Source: Bacteroides_E sp964528875
Lineage (GTDB): Bacteria > Bacteroidota > Bacteroidia > Bacteroidales > Bacteroidaceae
Length of the DNA stretch: 12,309 nt
Direction: 5' to 3'
NCBI GenBank assembly: GCA_964528875.1
Contig: CAZGUI010000073.1
Span: forward strand, 1-12,309
Shown: piece by piece, positions 1 through 5,351 of the stretch
How the letters are laid out: every line of letters starts with the position of its first letter
Numbering within the stretch: position 1 is the first letter of the stretch
Notes under the pieces: model-generated
Told to the model about the DNA's origin: nothing
What the model saw: only the letters and a program-made list of their open reading frames with translations
Database searches by the model: none
Position numbers and translations under genes: made by a program

Positions 1-76
1 ATTAATTTCATTATTTTGTAATAGATTTAGGTTAATACTAATATTAAAAAATGTTAGTCTTTAATTTACCGAATTT

Positions 77-117
77 TAGCCGGCGAGTATATCCCCACAT
101 CTCCCGGCTATTTTTTT
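77..117 (+). terminator. Intrinsic terminator-like hairpin with a T7 tract
   Basis: TAGCCGG (77-83) pairs with CCGGCTA (104-110). Inside it GAG (85-87) pairs with CTC (101-103) across a single bulged C. Seven T residues follow at 111-117, which is the arrangement of a rho-independent terminator for transcription running rightward from beyond the left edge. On the minus strand the hairpin is followed by AAATTCGG with no U-tract, so it is a poor terminator for the leftward sigma/fecR transcript. The gene it would serve lies outside the window. Confidence 0.6.
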
Positions 118-165
118 GTGTTTACTTTTTTACTTCATTTTTATTTAAGGTTTTAGATTTTAAGG

Positions 166-1164
166 TTAATATATATATACTTTGTTTCCTTCTATTTTAT
201 ATTGCATATTTCCCATTAGCTGTTGTAAAATGAATAAACTCTCTTGCAAGCTTTCATTATTCTTAAACTTTGCTGTTATCCGTTGGTTATCGTGAATCTT
301 GGAATTAATATAGATTGTAACATCGTATTTTCTCTCTAGCATTTTAGCTATATCAGTAATAGACATCCTATCCACCATTAGGTATCCTTTTTTCCAAGCC
401 ATTACATTTTCAACATCTACAGTTTTCTTTTGGCTATTGCCGGTCAGCCGATCCAACATTATCTGATCATTAGGTTCCAAAATAAAAGATTGGGATGTTC
501 CATTTTTCATGCGCACATTCACTCTACCACTTTCTAGCGTTGTGGCAGTATAGCTATCTGTAGAATAGGATGAAACATTAAATACAGTTCCTAATACTTC
601 AACATCCATATCGGAGGTTTTCACTATAAATGGTTTTTCATCATTGTGAGCCACATTAAAAGATGCTTCACCATTCAGAAAAACATCTCGTGTATTACCG
701 GAAAACGATTTAGGATAGATTATAATACTACCCGAATTAAGCTGTACTCGGGAGGAATCGGGCAAAACTAGACTCCTCATTTCGCCATTAGGAACAAAGA
801 GTTCTGCAAATTCTACAGTAACGATTTCGGATGTACCTAGTTTTTTATACAGATAAGCACCCGAGAAAAGCAAGAATGGAATAAGAAGTACAGAAGCTAC
901 GCGCATAGCTTTTCGGAAAAAAGGAATAATCTTTTTTCTATTCGAGGCCTCTTCTTTTTCCAGAATACGTTGTTTAAGTTTAGAAAAAGAGGCTTCTGTG
1001 CTAGTAGAAGGCTCTATAGCTAGCTCATCCCATATTTCTCTAAAAGCATCCTCTTTCTCTTTTATAGATTCGCCATCGTTCAGCCAGTTTATAAAAGCGA
1101 TATATACTTTTAAGGAATAGGTTTGGCTAAAATATTTTTTTATTATTCTATTTATTTTCGTCAT
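166..1164 (-). CDS. FecR-family anti-sigma factor
   Basis: Inner-membrane anti-sigma factor expected to hold its partner ECF sigma factor (encoded just upstream, 1232-1774) until a TonB-dependent outer-membrane receptor signals across the periplasm. With the ATG at 1164 it is 332 residues, normal for the Bacteroidota form. A cytoplasmic N-terminal region (about 1-85) is followed by one membrane segment at about 88-108 (core ASVLLIPFLLFSGAYLY). Next comes a periplasmic FecR domain at about 116-220 (VPNGEMRSLVLPDSSRVQLNSG, then LNGEASFNV and VLGTVFNVSSY). A C-terminal DUF4974-like domain spans about 266-332 (MSITDIAKMLERKYDVTIY). The open frame extends to 1215, but only with a TTG; the ATG at 1164 fits better and leaves 67 bp after the sigma-factor stop. 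Family assignment is firm; the signal and target genes are not visible here. Confidence 0.9.
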   Translation of the reverse strand: MTKINRIIKKYFSQTYSLKVYIAFINWLNDGESIKEKEDAFREIWDELAIEPSTSTEASFSKLKQRILEKEEASNRKKIIPFFRKAMRVASVLLIPFLLFSGAYLYKKLGTSEIVTVEFAELFVPNGEMRSLVLPDSSRVQLNSGSIIIYPKSFSGNTRDVFLNGEASFNVAHNDEKPFIVKTSDMDVEVLGTVFNVSSYSTDSYTATTLESGRVNVRMKNGTSQSFILEPNDQIMLDRLTGNSQKKTVDVENVMAWKKGYLMVDRMSITDIAKMLERKYDVTIYINSKIHDNQRITAKFKNNESLQESLFILQQLMGNMQYKIEGNKVYIY

Positions 1165-1231
1165 ATATTTCTGCGTTACTATATATATGACAGACAAGTA
1201 TGGGCTTACACCCAATCAAAAGTGAAATATT

Positions 1232-1774
1232 TTATAAAAAAAAGGAATAAACGTTTTTTATTGCTTTGCGAAGTTGGTTTAAAGCAAGATTGAGATGATT
1301 TTCAACCGTTTTTTTAGAGATATTTAATTGTTGTGCGATTTCTTCATTTTTTAGATTTTCATATCTACTTAATTCAAAAATTCGTTTTCGTTGATTAGGC
1401 ATATTTTCCACCTCCAATAAAACCAACATTTCTATATCTTTAGCTTCCAATACATCATCAATTAAAAAGTCCCTCTCAACCTCATAATTATCCACATAGG
1501 TTCTTTCAATATATTTTCGCTCGATGTAATTTATTGCAATATTTTTGGACATCCGATATATATAGGAATTAAAAGATTTCAGTTTGGGTAGTTCTTCCTT
1601 TATTAACCAGATTTTCTCAAAAACTTCTTGTGATAAATCTTCAGCAACTGCCTCTGATTTTACAATATGAGCAATAAAGTACTTCATTTTGGGATGATAC
1701 TTCATGAAAATAGAACGGAAGGCTTCGTGACTACCTAAAGCTAATTGCTCAATATGTTTTGATTCATCACTCAT
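1232..1774 (-). CDS. ECF (FecI-like) RNA polymerase sigma factor
   Basis: Extracytoplasmic-function sigma factor of 180 residues, a usual family length. Region 2 spans about 15-85: the stretch EDLSQEVFEKIW (45-56) is the conserved sigma-2 core, and the following SFNSYIYRMSKNIAINYIER resembles the -10 recognition helix region. Region 4 spans about 122-175. NMPNQRKRIFELSRYENLKNEEIA followed by the helix-turn-helix NISKKTVENHLNLALNQLR binds the -35 element. It has no extra domains. It precedes fecR on the same strand with 67 bp between the sigma stop and the fecR ATG, the usual sigma/anti-sigma operon order. In Bacteroidota such pairs usually control a SusC/SusD-type receptor operon; none is seen in the window. 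A candidate housekeeping promoter lies at 1929-1960. Confidence 0.93.
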   Translation of the reverse strand: MSDESKHIEQLALGSHEAFRSIFMKYHPKMKYFIAHIVKSEAVAEDLSQEVFEKIWLIKEELPKLKSFNSYIYRMSKNIAINYIERKYIERTYVDNYEVERDFLIDDVLEAKDIEMLVLLEVENMPNQRKRIFELSRYENLKNEEIAQQLNISKKTVENHLNLALNQLRKAIKNVYSFFL

Positions 1775-2129
1775 CTATTCAAACTGTTTTCTCTTTATAT
1801 TTTTTAGGAAGGACAAAAATGCAGAAAAAAGACTCAACCAATTTCAGACTCTCTCTACCGTGCTAACCTTAGTTCCTCGTTATTTGTAGCCAAAGTTAGG
1901 TCAGAGCTTTTATTTTATACTTCCCACACAAAAATAGTGTATTAGAACAAGCAGTACAAGTTTTTTAGAAAAAAAGCAAGGCCAAAAGAATGTAGCCTTT
2001 TCATCCCCTCAAAAAAATAAAACAAAACAAGTCAAAGGGTTTATTTACTCATTCTTTTTTCTTCAAAGAACCAACCATTCTTCACAAATAAAAGACGAAT
2101 AAAGCCTGTTCCTTCCAACTCTAATTAAT
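1775..2129. other. Intergenic region without a recognisable gene
   Basis: This is most of the 425-bp gap between two minus-strand genes. It holds the candidate sigma promoter (1929-1960) and a weak inverted repeat, CTAACCTT (1863-1870) with AAAGTTAG (1892-1899). It also has several A- or T-rich runs. The only start codon behind a Shine-Dalgarno-like AGGAAGGA opens a 15-codon frame (1819-1866), which is not credible as a gene. I see no RNA family, mobile-element end or gene remnant. Confidence 0.6.
1929..1960 (-). promoter_or_regulatory. Candidate promoter of the sigma/fecR operon
   Basis: On the minus strand, TATTTTTG (1936-1929) matches the Bacteroidota -7 consensus TAnnTTTG exactly. CTTG (1960-1957) lies 20 nt upstream in place of the -33 TTTG, with one mismatch. 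Transcription would start near 1924 and leave a leader of about 150 nt. AT-rich sequence gives chance matches, so this is a moderate call. Confidence 0.4.
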
Positions 2130-2195
2130 CGGTCTAGGACCGAAGGCCTGTCGGTCTAGGACTGAAGGGTACTCGGTCTAGGACCGAGAGGGGTT
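2130..2195. repeat. Three 22-bp tandem units with a 13-bp palindromic core
   Basis: The core CGGTCTAGGACCG occurs at 2130-2142 and 2174-2186, and once with one change (CGGTCTAGGACTG) at 2152-2164. The unit starts are exactly 22 bp apart. Each core is an inverted repeat of CGGTC and GACCG around TAG. The first copy extends to a 6-bp arm and the third to a 7-bp arm (CTCGGTC/GACCGAG, 2172-2188). After the core the units share GAAGG, GAAGG and GAGAGG, so the tandem unit is wider than the palindrome. The array sits 5 bp beyond the stop of the metallophosphoesterase gene. No T-tract follows on either strand, so it does not look like an ordinary terminator. Its function is unknown. Confidence 0.85.
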
Positions 2196-2199
2196 GGAT

Positions 2200-3219
2200 C
2201 TAAGCCCCCATTTGAAGCAGTGTAATGATGACTATTTCACTGGGGGAAGCAATACGTAGATTTATACGGGAAGTTCCTAATCCGTTGGTTATGATTAGAG
2301 GCACTCCTTCAGTAGTATATCGCAATCCCGTTAAAAATCGTTGCCCATATTTTGAAGGAATAATGGGAGCATGTCCTAAAATGCGGACTTGTCCTCCATG
2401 TGTATGACCGGCTAAAGCTAGATCTGTGTGATTAATTGAAACATCCTCTGCATAATCCGGAGTATGAGTCAGTAGTATAACAAAATCATCTGAATCTAAG
2501 GAGAGTGTGGGTGAAACACCATTCTGCTTTAAGTTAAAAGGGTTTCTTATTCCAGCAATTTGTATAAACTCTTTTCCTTTACGAATGGTATCGACTTTAT
2601 GTTCTAAGACTTTAATCCCGTACTTTTTCATTTCCTGCACACCTTGTTCATAGCAAGCCTCATAGTCATTATTACCTAAAACGGTATAGATACCATAAGG
2701 CGTTTTCACTTTAGCAAGCTCAGCAAATAACTCGGAAATATGATGACACCCCTCATAAAAATCACCTCCCATTAGGAGAACATCTGCATTTTGTTCGTTC
2801 AACAAACGCACTAAATTCAATAACCCATCCTTTTTGAATAAGCTGGTATAGTGTATATCCGAAACAAAAGCAATTCGAAAGCCATTAAAAGCAGCAGGAA
2901 CATCAGTATGCTTAAACTCATAGAATTTAATGCGATTAATTCCTTTATAACTAGAAGATAAGGTAGTGGTAGATTCAACAACTTCTCCGTATTTAGGTGC
3001 TGTAACTTTTTCTTTTTCTGTTTTCTCCTGCCTATCTGTTTTTTGAGATTTTTCAATCTGCTTAAGTGTATCTTCTATGGCAAAAGCCACTTCTCTTTTT
3101 TCAATAACAACACTATCTACCGAAAATAAAGAAACCTTTTTCTTGGGCAACTCTTTTGACGAGCGACAAGAAACAAATAAAATAACGAGTAAAGGAAAAA
3201 AACGGATTAATCTCTTCAT
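2200..3219 (-). CDS. Lipoprotein metallophosphoesterase (YkuE/YaeI family)
   Basis: Probable outer-membrane-anchored metal-dependent phosphoesterase of 339 residues. An N-terminal lipoprotein signal peptide MKRLIRFFPLLVILFVSC puts the lipidated cysteine at 18. Residues after it are C-R-S-S-K-E, without the acidic cluster of the Bacteroidota surface-export signal, so a periplasmic location is inferred. A charged, probably flexible linker (about 25-90, rich in K and E) leads to the catalytic domain (about 112-339). All calcineurin-like motifs are visible: DIH (121-123), GGD (151-153), GNND (182-185), H252 in LLTHTPDY, and GHTHGGQ (271-277). GHTHGGQ is typical of the YkuE/YaeI branch, which includes enzymes that cleave UDP-diacylglucosamine and others that act on phospholipid-type substrates. 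The substrate here cannot be read from the sequence. The start is ATG, behind a TATCTTTG promoter box. Confidence 0.88.
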   Translation of the reverse strand: MKRLIRFFPLLVILFVSCRSSKELPKKKVSLFSVDSVVIEKREVAFAIEDTLKQIEKSQKTDRQEKTEKEKVTAPKYGEVVESTTTLSSSYKGINRIKFYEFKHTDVPAAFNGFRIAFVSDIHYTSLFKKDGLLNLVRLLNEQNADVLLMGGDFYEGCHHISELFAELAKVKTPYGIYTVLGNNDYEACYEQGVQEMKKYGIKVLEHKVDTIRKGKEFIQIAGIRNPFNLKQNGVSPTLSLDSDDFVILLTHTPDYAEDVSINHTDLALAGHTHGGQVRILGHAPIIPSKYGQRFLTGLRYTTEGVPLIITNGLGTSRINLRIASPSEIVIITLLQMGA

Positions 3220-3238
3220 ATTAATATAAAATCAGTCC

Positions 3239-3246
3239 CAAAGATA
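3239..3246 (-). promoter_or_regulatory. Promoter -7 box of the metallophosphoesterase gene
   Basis: On the minus strand this reads TATCTTTG, an exact match to TAnnTTTG, 19 bp upstream of the ATG. The predicted start near 3234 gives a leader of about 15 nt. No TTTG is found at the -33 spacing. Confidence 0.45.
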
Positions 3247-3297
3247 ACTATTTTTAATATTAAAGGAGGTTAAGAAAAAAGAAGCTCTTTGATTTTG

Positions 3298-3305
3298 TAT
3301 ATTTG
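3298..3305 (+). promoter_or_regulatory. Promoter -7 box directly abutting menA
   Basis: TATATTTG matches TAnnTTTG exactly and ends only 2 bp before the menA ATG at 3308. Transcription would begin at or within a few bases of the start codon, implying a leaderless or nearly leaderless mRNA. No -33 TTTG is present at the usual spacing. Confidence 0.45.
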
Positions 3306-3307
3306 CA

Positions 3308-4204
3308 ATGATGAAACAAGACAGAATAAAAACAAATTCATTTAAAGCATGGTTATTGGCTGCCCGCCCTCAAACTCTTTCAGGCGCCATCATACCTATA
3401 ACCATAGGGGCTTCTTTGGCTTTTGTCGAAGGAGAATTTAAGTGGGGTGCTACAATAGCATGTTTACTTTTTGCAGGATTAATGCAGATTGCAGCCAATT
3501 TCATCAATGATTTATATGACTTTCTTAAAGGTAGCGACCGAGCAGATCGATTAGGACCTAAAAGAGCCTGTTCAGAGGGGTGGATTACACCTTTAGCCAT
3601 GAAGTGGGGTATTTCAGTAACTTTAGTCATAGCTTCAGCCATTGGACTAACCCTCCTAACCTACGCTGGTTGGGAACTCATACTCATAGGTGTTACGTGT
3701 GTAATTTTTGCTTTTTTATATACCACTTTTCTTTCTTATTGGGGGCTGGGAGATATCCTTGTTCTTCTTTTCTTTGGTTTTGTACCGGTTGGTGGAACCT
3801 TTTATGTGCAAACGCTTTCTTGGAATACAAGTGTTACAATTGCTTCATTAGTTTGTGGACTTGTAATTAATACCCTGCTAGTAGTTAATAACTATAGAGA
3901 CCGGGAAGAAGACAAAATGAGTCAAAAGAAAACACTAATTGTTAGATTTGGAGCCTCTTTTGGGTCTGCTTTCTACCTTTCTCTTGGTTTTTTAGCGGCT
4001 TTCTGCTGTTTATGGTTTGCTACAAATCGTTTAATTTATGCAGCTATACTTCCACAAATCTACTTATTTCCACATATCATCACATGGAGAAAAATGGTAG
4101 AGATCAATCGAGGAAAAGAATTAAACTCCATCTTAAAAAGTACCTCAAAAAATATTCTTCTCTTGGGAATCCTACTCACATTAGGGTTATTACTTAGTGT
4201 GTAA
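3308..4204 (+). CDS. menA: 1,4-dihydroxy-2-naphthoate polyprenyltransferase
   Basis: Integral inner-membrane UbiA-superfamily enzyme. It attaches a polyprenyl chain to 1,4-dihydroxy-2-naphthoate to give demethylmenaquinone, the penultimate step of menaquinone synthesis. The protein has 298 residues, the normal MenA length. The N-terminal WLLAARPQTLSGAIIP is typical of MenA. The first Mg-diphosphate motif is N67-D68-x-x-D71 with D77 (NDLYDFLKGSD), and the second is NNYRDREED (194-202). Hydrophobic helices fill the rest (about eight or nine). Two ATG codons are adjacent (3308 and 3311); either may be used and no in-frame start lies upstream, because TGA at 3290 closes the frame. It stands alone, without other men genes, as is common for menA. 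It converges on the phosphodiesterase gene with 5 bp between stop codons. Protoheme or chlorophyll-type UbiA enzymes are less likely given these motifs. Confidence 0.93.
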   Translation: MMKQDRIKTNSFKAWLLAARPQTLSGAIIPITIGASLAFVEGEFKWGATIACLLFAGLMQIAANFINDLYDFLKGSDRADRLGPKRACSEGWITPLAMKWGISVTLVIASAIGLTLLTYAGWELILIGVTCVIFAFLYTTFLSYWGLGDILVLLFFGFVPVGGTFYVQTLSWNTSVTIASLVCGLVINTLLVVNNYRDREEDKMSQKKTLIVRFGASFGSAFYLSLGFLAAFCCLWFATNRLIYAAILPQIYLFPHIITWRKMVEINRGKELNSILKSTSKNILLLGILLTLGLLLSV

Positions 4205-4209
4205 AGTTA

Positions 4210-4704
4210 TTATCGCAAACCTAATTCTATCACTTCCAAGTCTTCTATTTTACCTTCATTTAGGGTAAAGCGAACCAAAGTTCGCATCTTGTGATAGCCG
4301 GAAATACCTGCTGCCCCCGGATTGATATGCAATAAATCAAAATTCGAATCGTATTGTACTTTTAAAATATGAGAGTGTCCACTAATGAAAAGCTTGGGAG
4401 GATTAATCAAAAGAGTTTGCTTAACAGAGGTATCATATCTCCCCGGGTACCCTCCAATATGCTTAATCATAACATCTACTCCCTCTAATTGAAACCTATT
4501 GATTTCCGGATACATTTGCCTGACAACCGAATTATCAATATTTCCATATACAGCTCGAAAAGGGCGAAACTCTTTGAATCGATCAATTAATTCAACAGAC
4601 CCAATATCTCCTGCATGCCATATTTCATCACAATTAGCAAAATGCTCTTCATAGCGTTTATCCCAAAAAGCATGTGTATCTGATAACAAACCTATCCGTT
4701 TCAT
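4210..4704 (-). CDS. YfcE/MJ0936-family metallophosphodiesterase
   Basis: Small cytoplasmic calcineurin-like phosphodiesterase of 164 residues, the usual size of this family. Metal ligands are clear: D9 and H11 (LLSDTH), D33 (AGD), N55 with D57 (YGNIDN), H82 (KHIGGYPG) and GHSH (109-112). The family signature NPGAAG follows at 128-133. Family members hydrolyse model phosphodiesters in vitro; the natural substrate is generally unknown, so no role is claimed. There is no signal peptide or membrane segment. The gene is single, starting with an ATG 19 bp downstream of a TACTTTTG promoter box. It ends 5 bp from the menA stop, with no room for a terminator between the two. It is unrelated in domain layout to the lipoprotein phosphoesterase at 2200-3219, apart from the shared fold. 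Confidence 0.88.
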   Translation of the reverse strand: MKRIGLLSDTHAFWDKRYEEHFANCDEIWHAGDIGSVELIDRFKEFRPFRAVYGNIDNSVVRQMYPEINRFQLEGVDVMIKHIGGYPGRYDTSVKQTLLINPPKLFISGHSHILKVQYDSNFDLLHINPGAAGISGYHKMRTLVRFTLNEGKIEDLEVIELGLR

Positions 4705-4723
4705 ATTTCTTTATTTTCTTTTT

Positions 4724-4731
4724 CAAAAGTA
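4724..4731 (-). promoter_or_regulatory. Promoter -7 box of the phosphodiesterase gene
   Basis: On the minus strand this reads TACTTTTG, an exact TAnnTTTG match, with the ATG at 4704. The predicted leader is about 15 nt. A -33 TTTG is not evident at the usual distance, although the region is T/A-rich. Confidence 0.4.
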
Positions 4732-4794
4732 ACAGATTCTAAGGTATTTCTATAATTTAAAAACACTTATTTAATTCAAATAAGCTCACTTTCA

Positions 4795-4826
4795 TTTGTA
4801 TTTTCGAACAATTATGAGTTCCTTTG
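4795..4826 (+). promoter_or_regulatory. Candidate promoter of the RRM protein gene
   Basis: TTTG (4795-4798), then 20 nt, then TTCCTTTG (4819-4826), one base from TAnnTTTG. This is the only promoter here with an exact -33 box at the expected spacing. Transcription would start near 4830, leaving a leader of about 170 nt. The alternative is a later, less consensus-like start in the T-rich stretch. Confidence 0.45.
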
Positions 4827-4908
4827 TACTCGGATTGGTGATACGCTTAGTATCTCTCTTTTAATTACATACATGGTTTTTACTTTCCGTTTTTTTTAAC
4901 GCTTTTGT

Positions 4909-4969
4909 AAACTCTCTGTTTTTTTAATTTTTAGCATTATATTACCGTTATCATCACTCCAGAGAGTTT
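4909..4969 (+). promoter_or_regulatory. 10-bp inverted repeat in the RRM gene leader
   Basis: AAACTCTCTG (4909-4918) is perfectly complementary to CAGAGAGTTT (4960-4969), enclosing a 41-nt T-rich loop. The right arm ends 32 nt before the start codon of the RRM gene, so the hairpin would sit in the mRNA leader close to the ribosome landing zone. A regulatory role such as cold response or autoregulation is inference only. Apart from this and the promoter, I see nothing else definite in the 297-bp gap 4705-5001. Confidence 0.55.
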
Positions 4970-5001
4970 TATTAAATTATTTATTTTATTATTTTTTTAT
5001 T

Positions 5002-5247
5002 ATGAACATTTATGTTGGAAACCTTAACTACCGTGTTAAGGAAACAGAATTACAACAAGTTATGGAAGATTATGGTGTTGTAGTTTCTGCAAAAATTATT
5101 ACAGATCGTGAAACTGGAAGATCAAAAGGTTTTGGATTTGTTGAAATGGAAAACGAAAGCGATGCTATGAATGCCATCAACGAACTTAACGGAGCAGAAT
5201 TTGCTGGTCGTACAATGGTTGTAAAAGAAGCAAGACCTAGAGAGTAA
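5002..5247 (+). CDS. Small RRM-type RNA-binding protein
   Basis: Cytoplasmic single-domain RNA-binding protein of 81 residues, essentially one RNA recognition motif with almost no tail. RNP2 is IYVGNL (3-8) and RNP1 is KGFGFVEM (42-49), with the aromatic positions used for RNA stacking intact (Y4, F44, F46). The rest, including ETELQQVMEDYG, SDAMNAINELNG and AGRTMVVKEARPRE, follows the normal beta-alpha-beta pattern. Such stand-alone RRM proteins are widespread in Bacteroidota and cyanobacteria. In Bacteroides they are reported to be global post-transcriptional regulators that take the place of Hfq/ProQ-type proteins. The gene is monocistronic, with a long T-rich leader and a strong terminator 19 bp after the stop. 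It ends in ARPRE, without the Gly/Arg-rich extension of some relatives. Confidence 0.93.
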   Translation: MNIYVGNLNYRVKETELQQVMEDYGVVVSAKIITDRETGRSKGFGFVEMENESDAMNAINELNGAEFAGRTMVVKEARPRE

Positions 5248-5265
5248 GATTATACTATAATAGTT

Positions 5266-5297
5266 AAAAAGGGAGTCTAAAATTAGACTCCCTTTTT
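5266..5297. terminator. Bidirectional intrinsic terminator between the RRM gene and lptB
   Basis: AAAAAGGGAGTCTAA (5266-5280) and TTAGACTCCCTTTTT (5283-5297) are perfectly complementary. GGGAGTCTA/TAGACTCCC forms the stem, with A5 before it and T5 after it. It therefore ends the RRM transcript going rightward and the convergent lptB transcript going leftward. Confidence 0.93.
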
Positions 5298-5351
5298 CAT
5301 TTTAAAATATTTTATTTTATTACTGCATCTACATAATAAGAGAACAAAGAA

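Noticed and set aside
144..167. Direct repeat TTTAAGGTT twice, 15 bp apart
   Set aside because: Nine bases of AT-rich sequence at the fecR 3' end; likely chance, with no supporting structure.
1165..1215. 17-residue N-terminal extension of FecR
   Set aside because: It depends on a TTG start; the ATG at 1164 begins the usual FecR N-terminus.
1819..1866. 15-codon plus-strand frame behind AGGAAGGA
   Set aside because: Too short, no family resemblance, and Shine-Dalgarno sites carry little weight in this phylum.
1979..2004. AAGGC/GCCTT stem followed by TTTTC
   Set aside because: Only 5 bp with a 12-nt loop and a broken T-run, and no gene ends just before it.
2130..2195. CRISPR-like look of the 22-bp tandem units
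   Set aside because: Repeat plus spacer is only 22 bp in total, the would-be spacers (9 bp) resemble each other, and no cas gene is present.
3370..3642. Open frame antisense to menA, with similar ones inside lptB, der, era and the phosphoesterase gene
   Set aside because: All lie within well-supported genes in other frames, lack recognisable domains, and are explained by coding-strand composition.
2200..4704. Two phosphoesterase genes as a duplicated pair
   Set aside because: They share only the calcineurin-like fold; motif spacing, length and location signals differ, so they belong to separate families.
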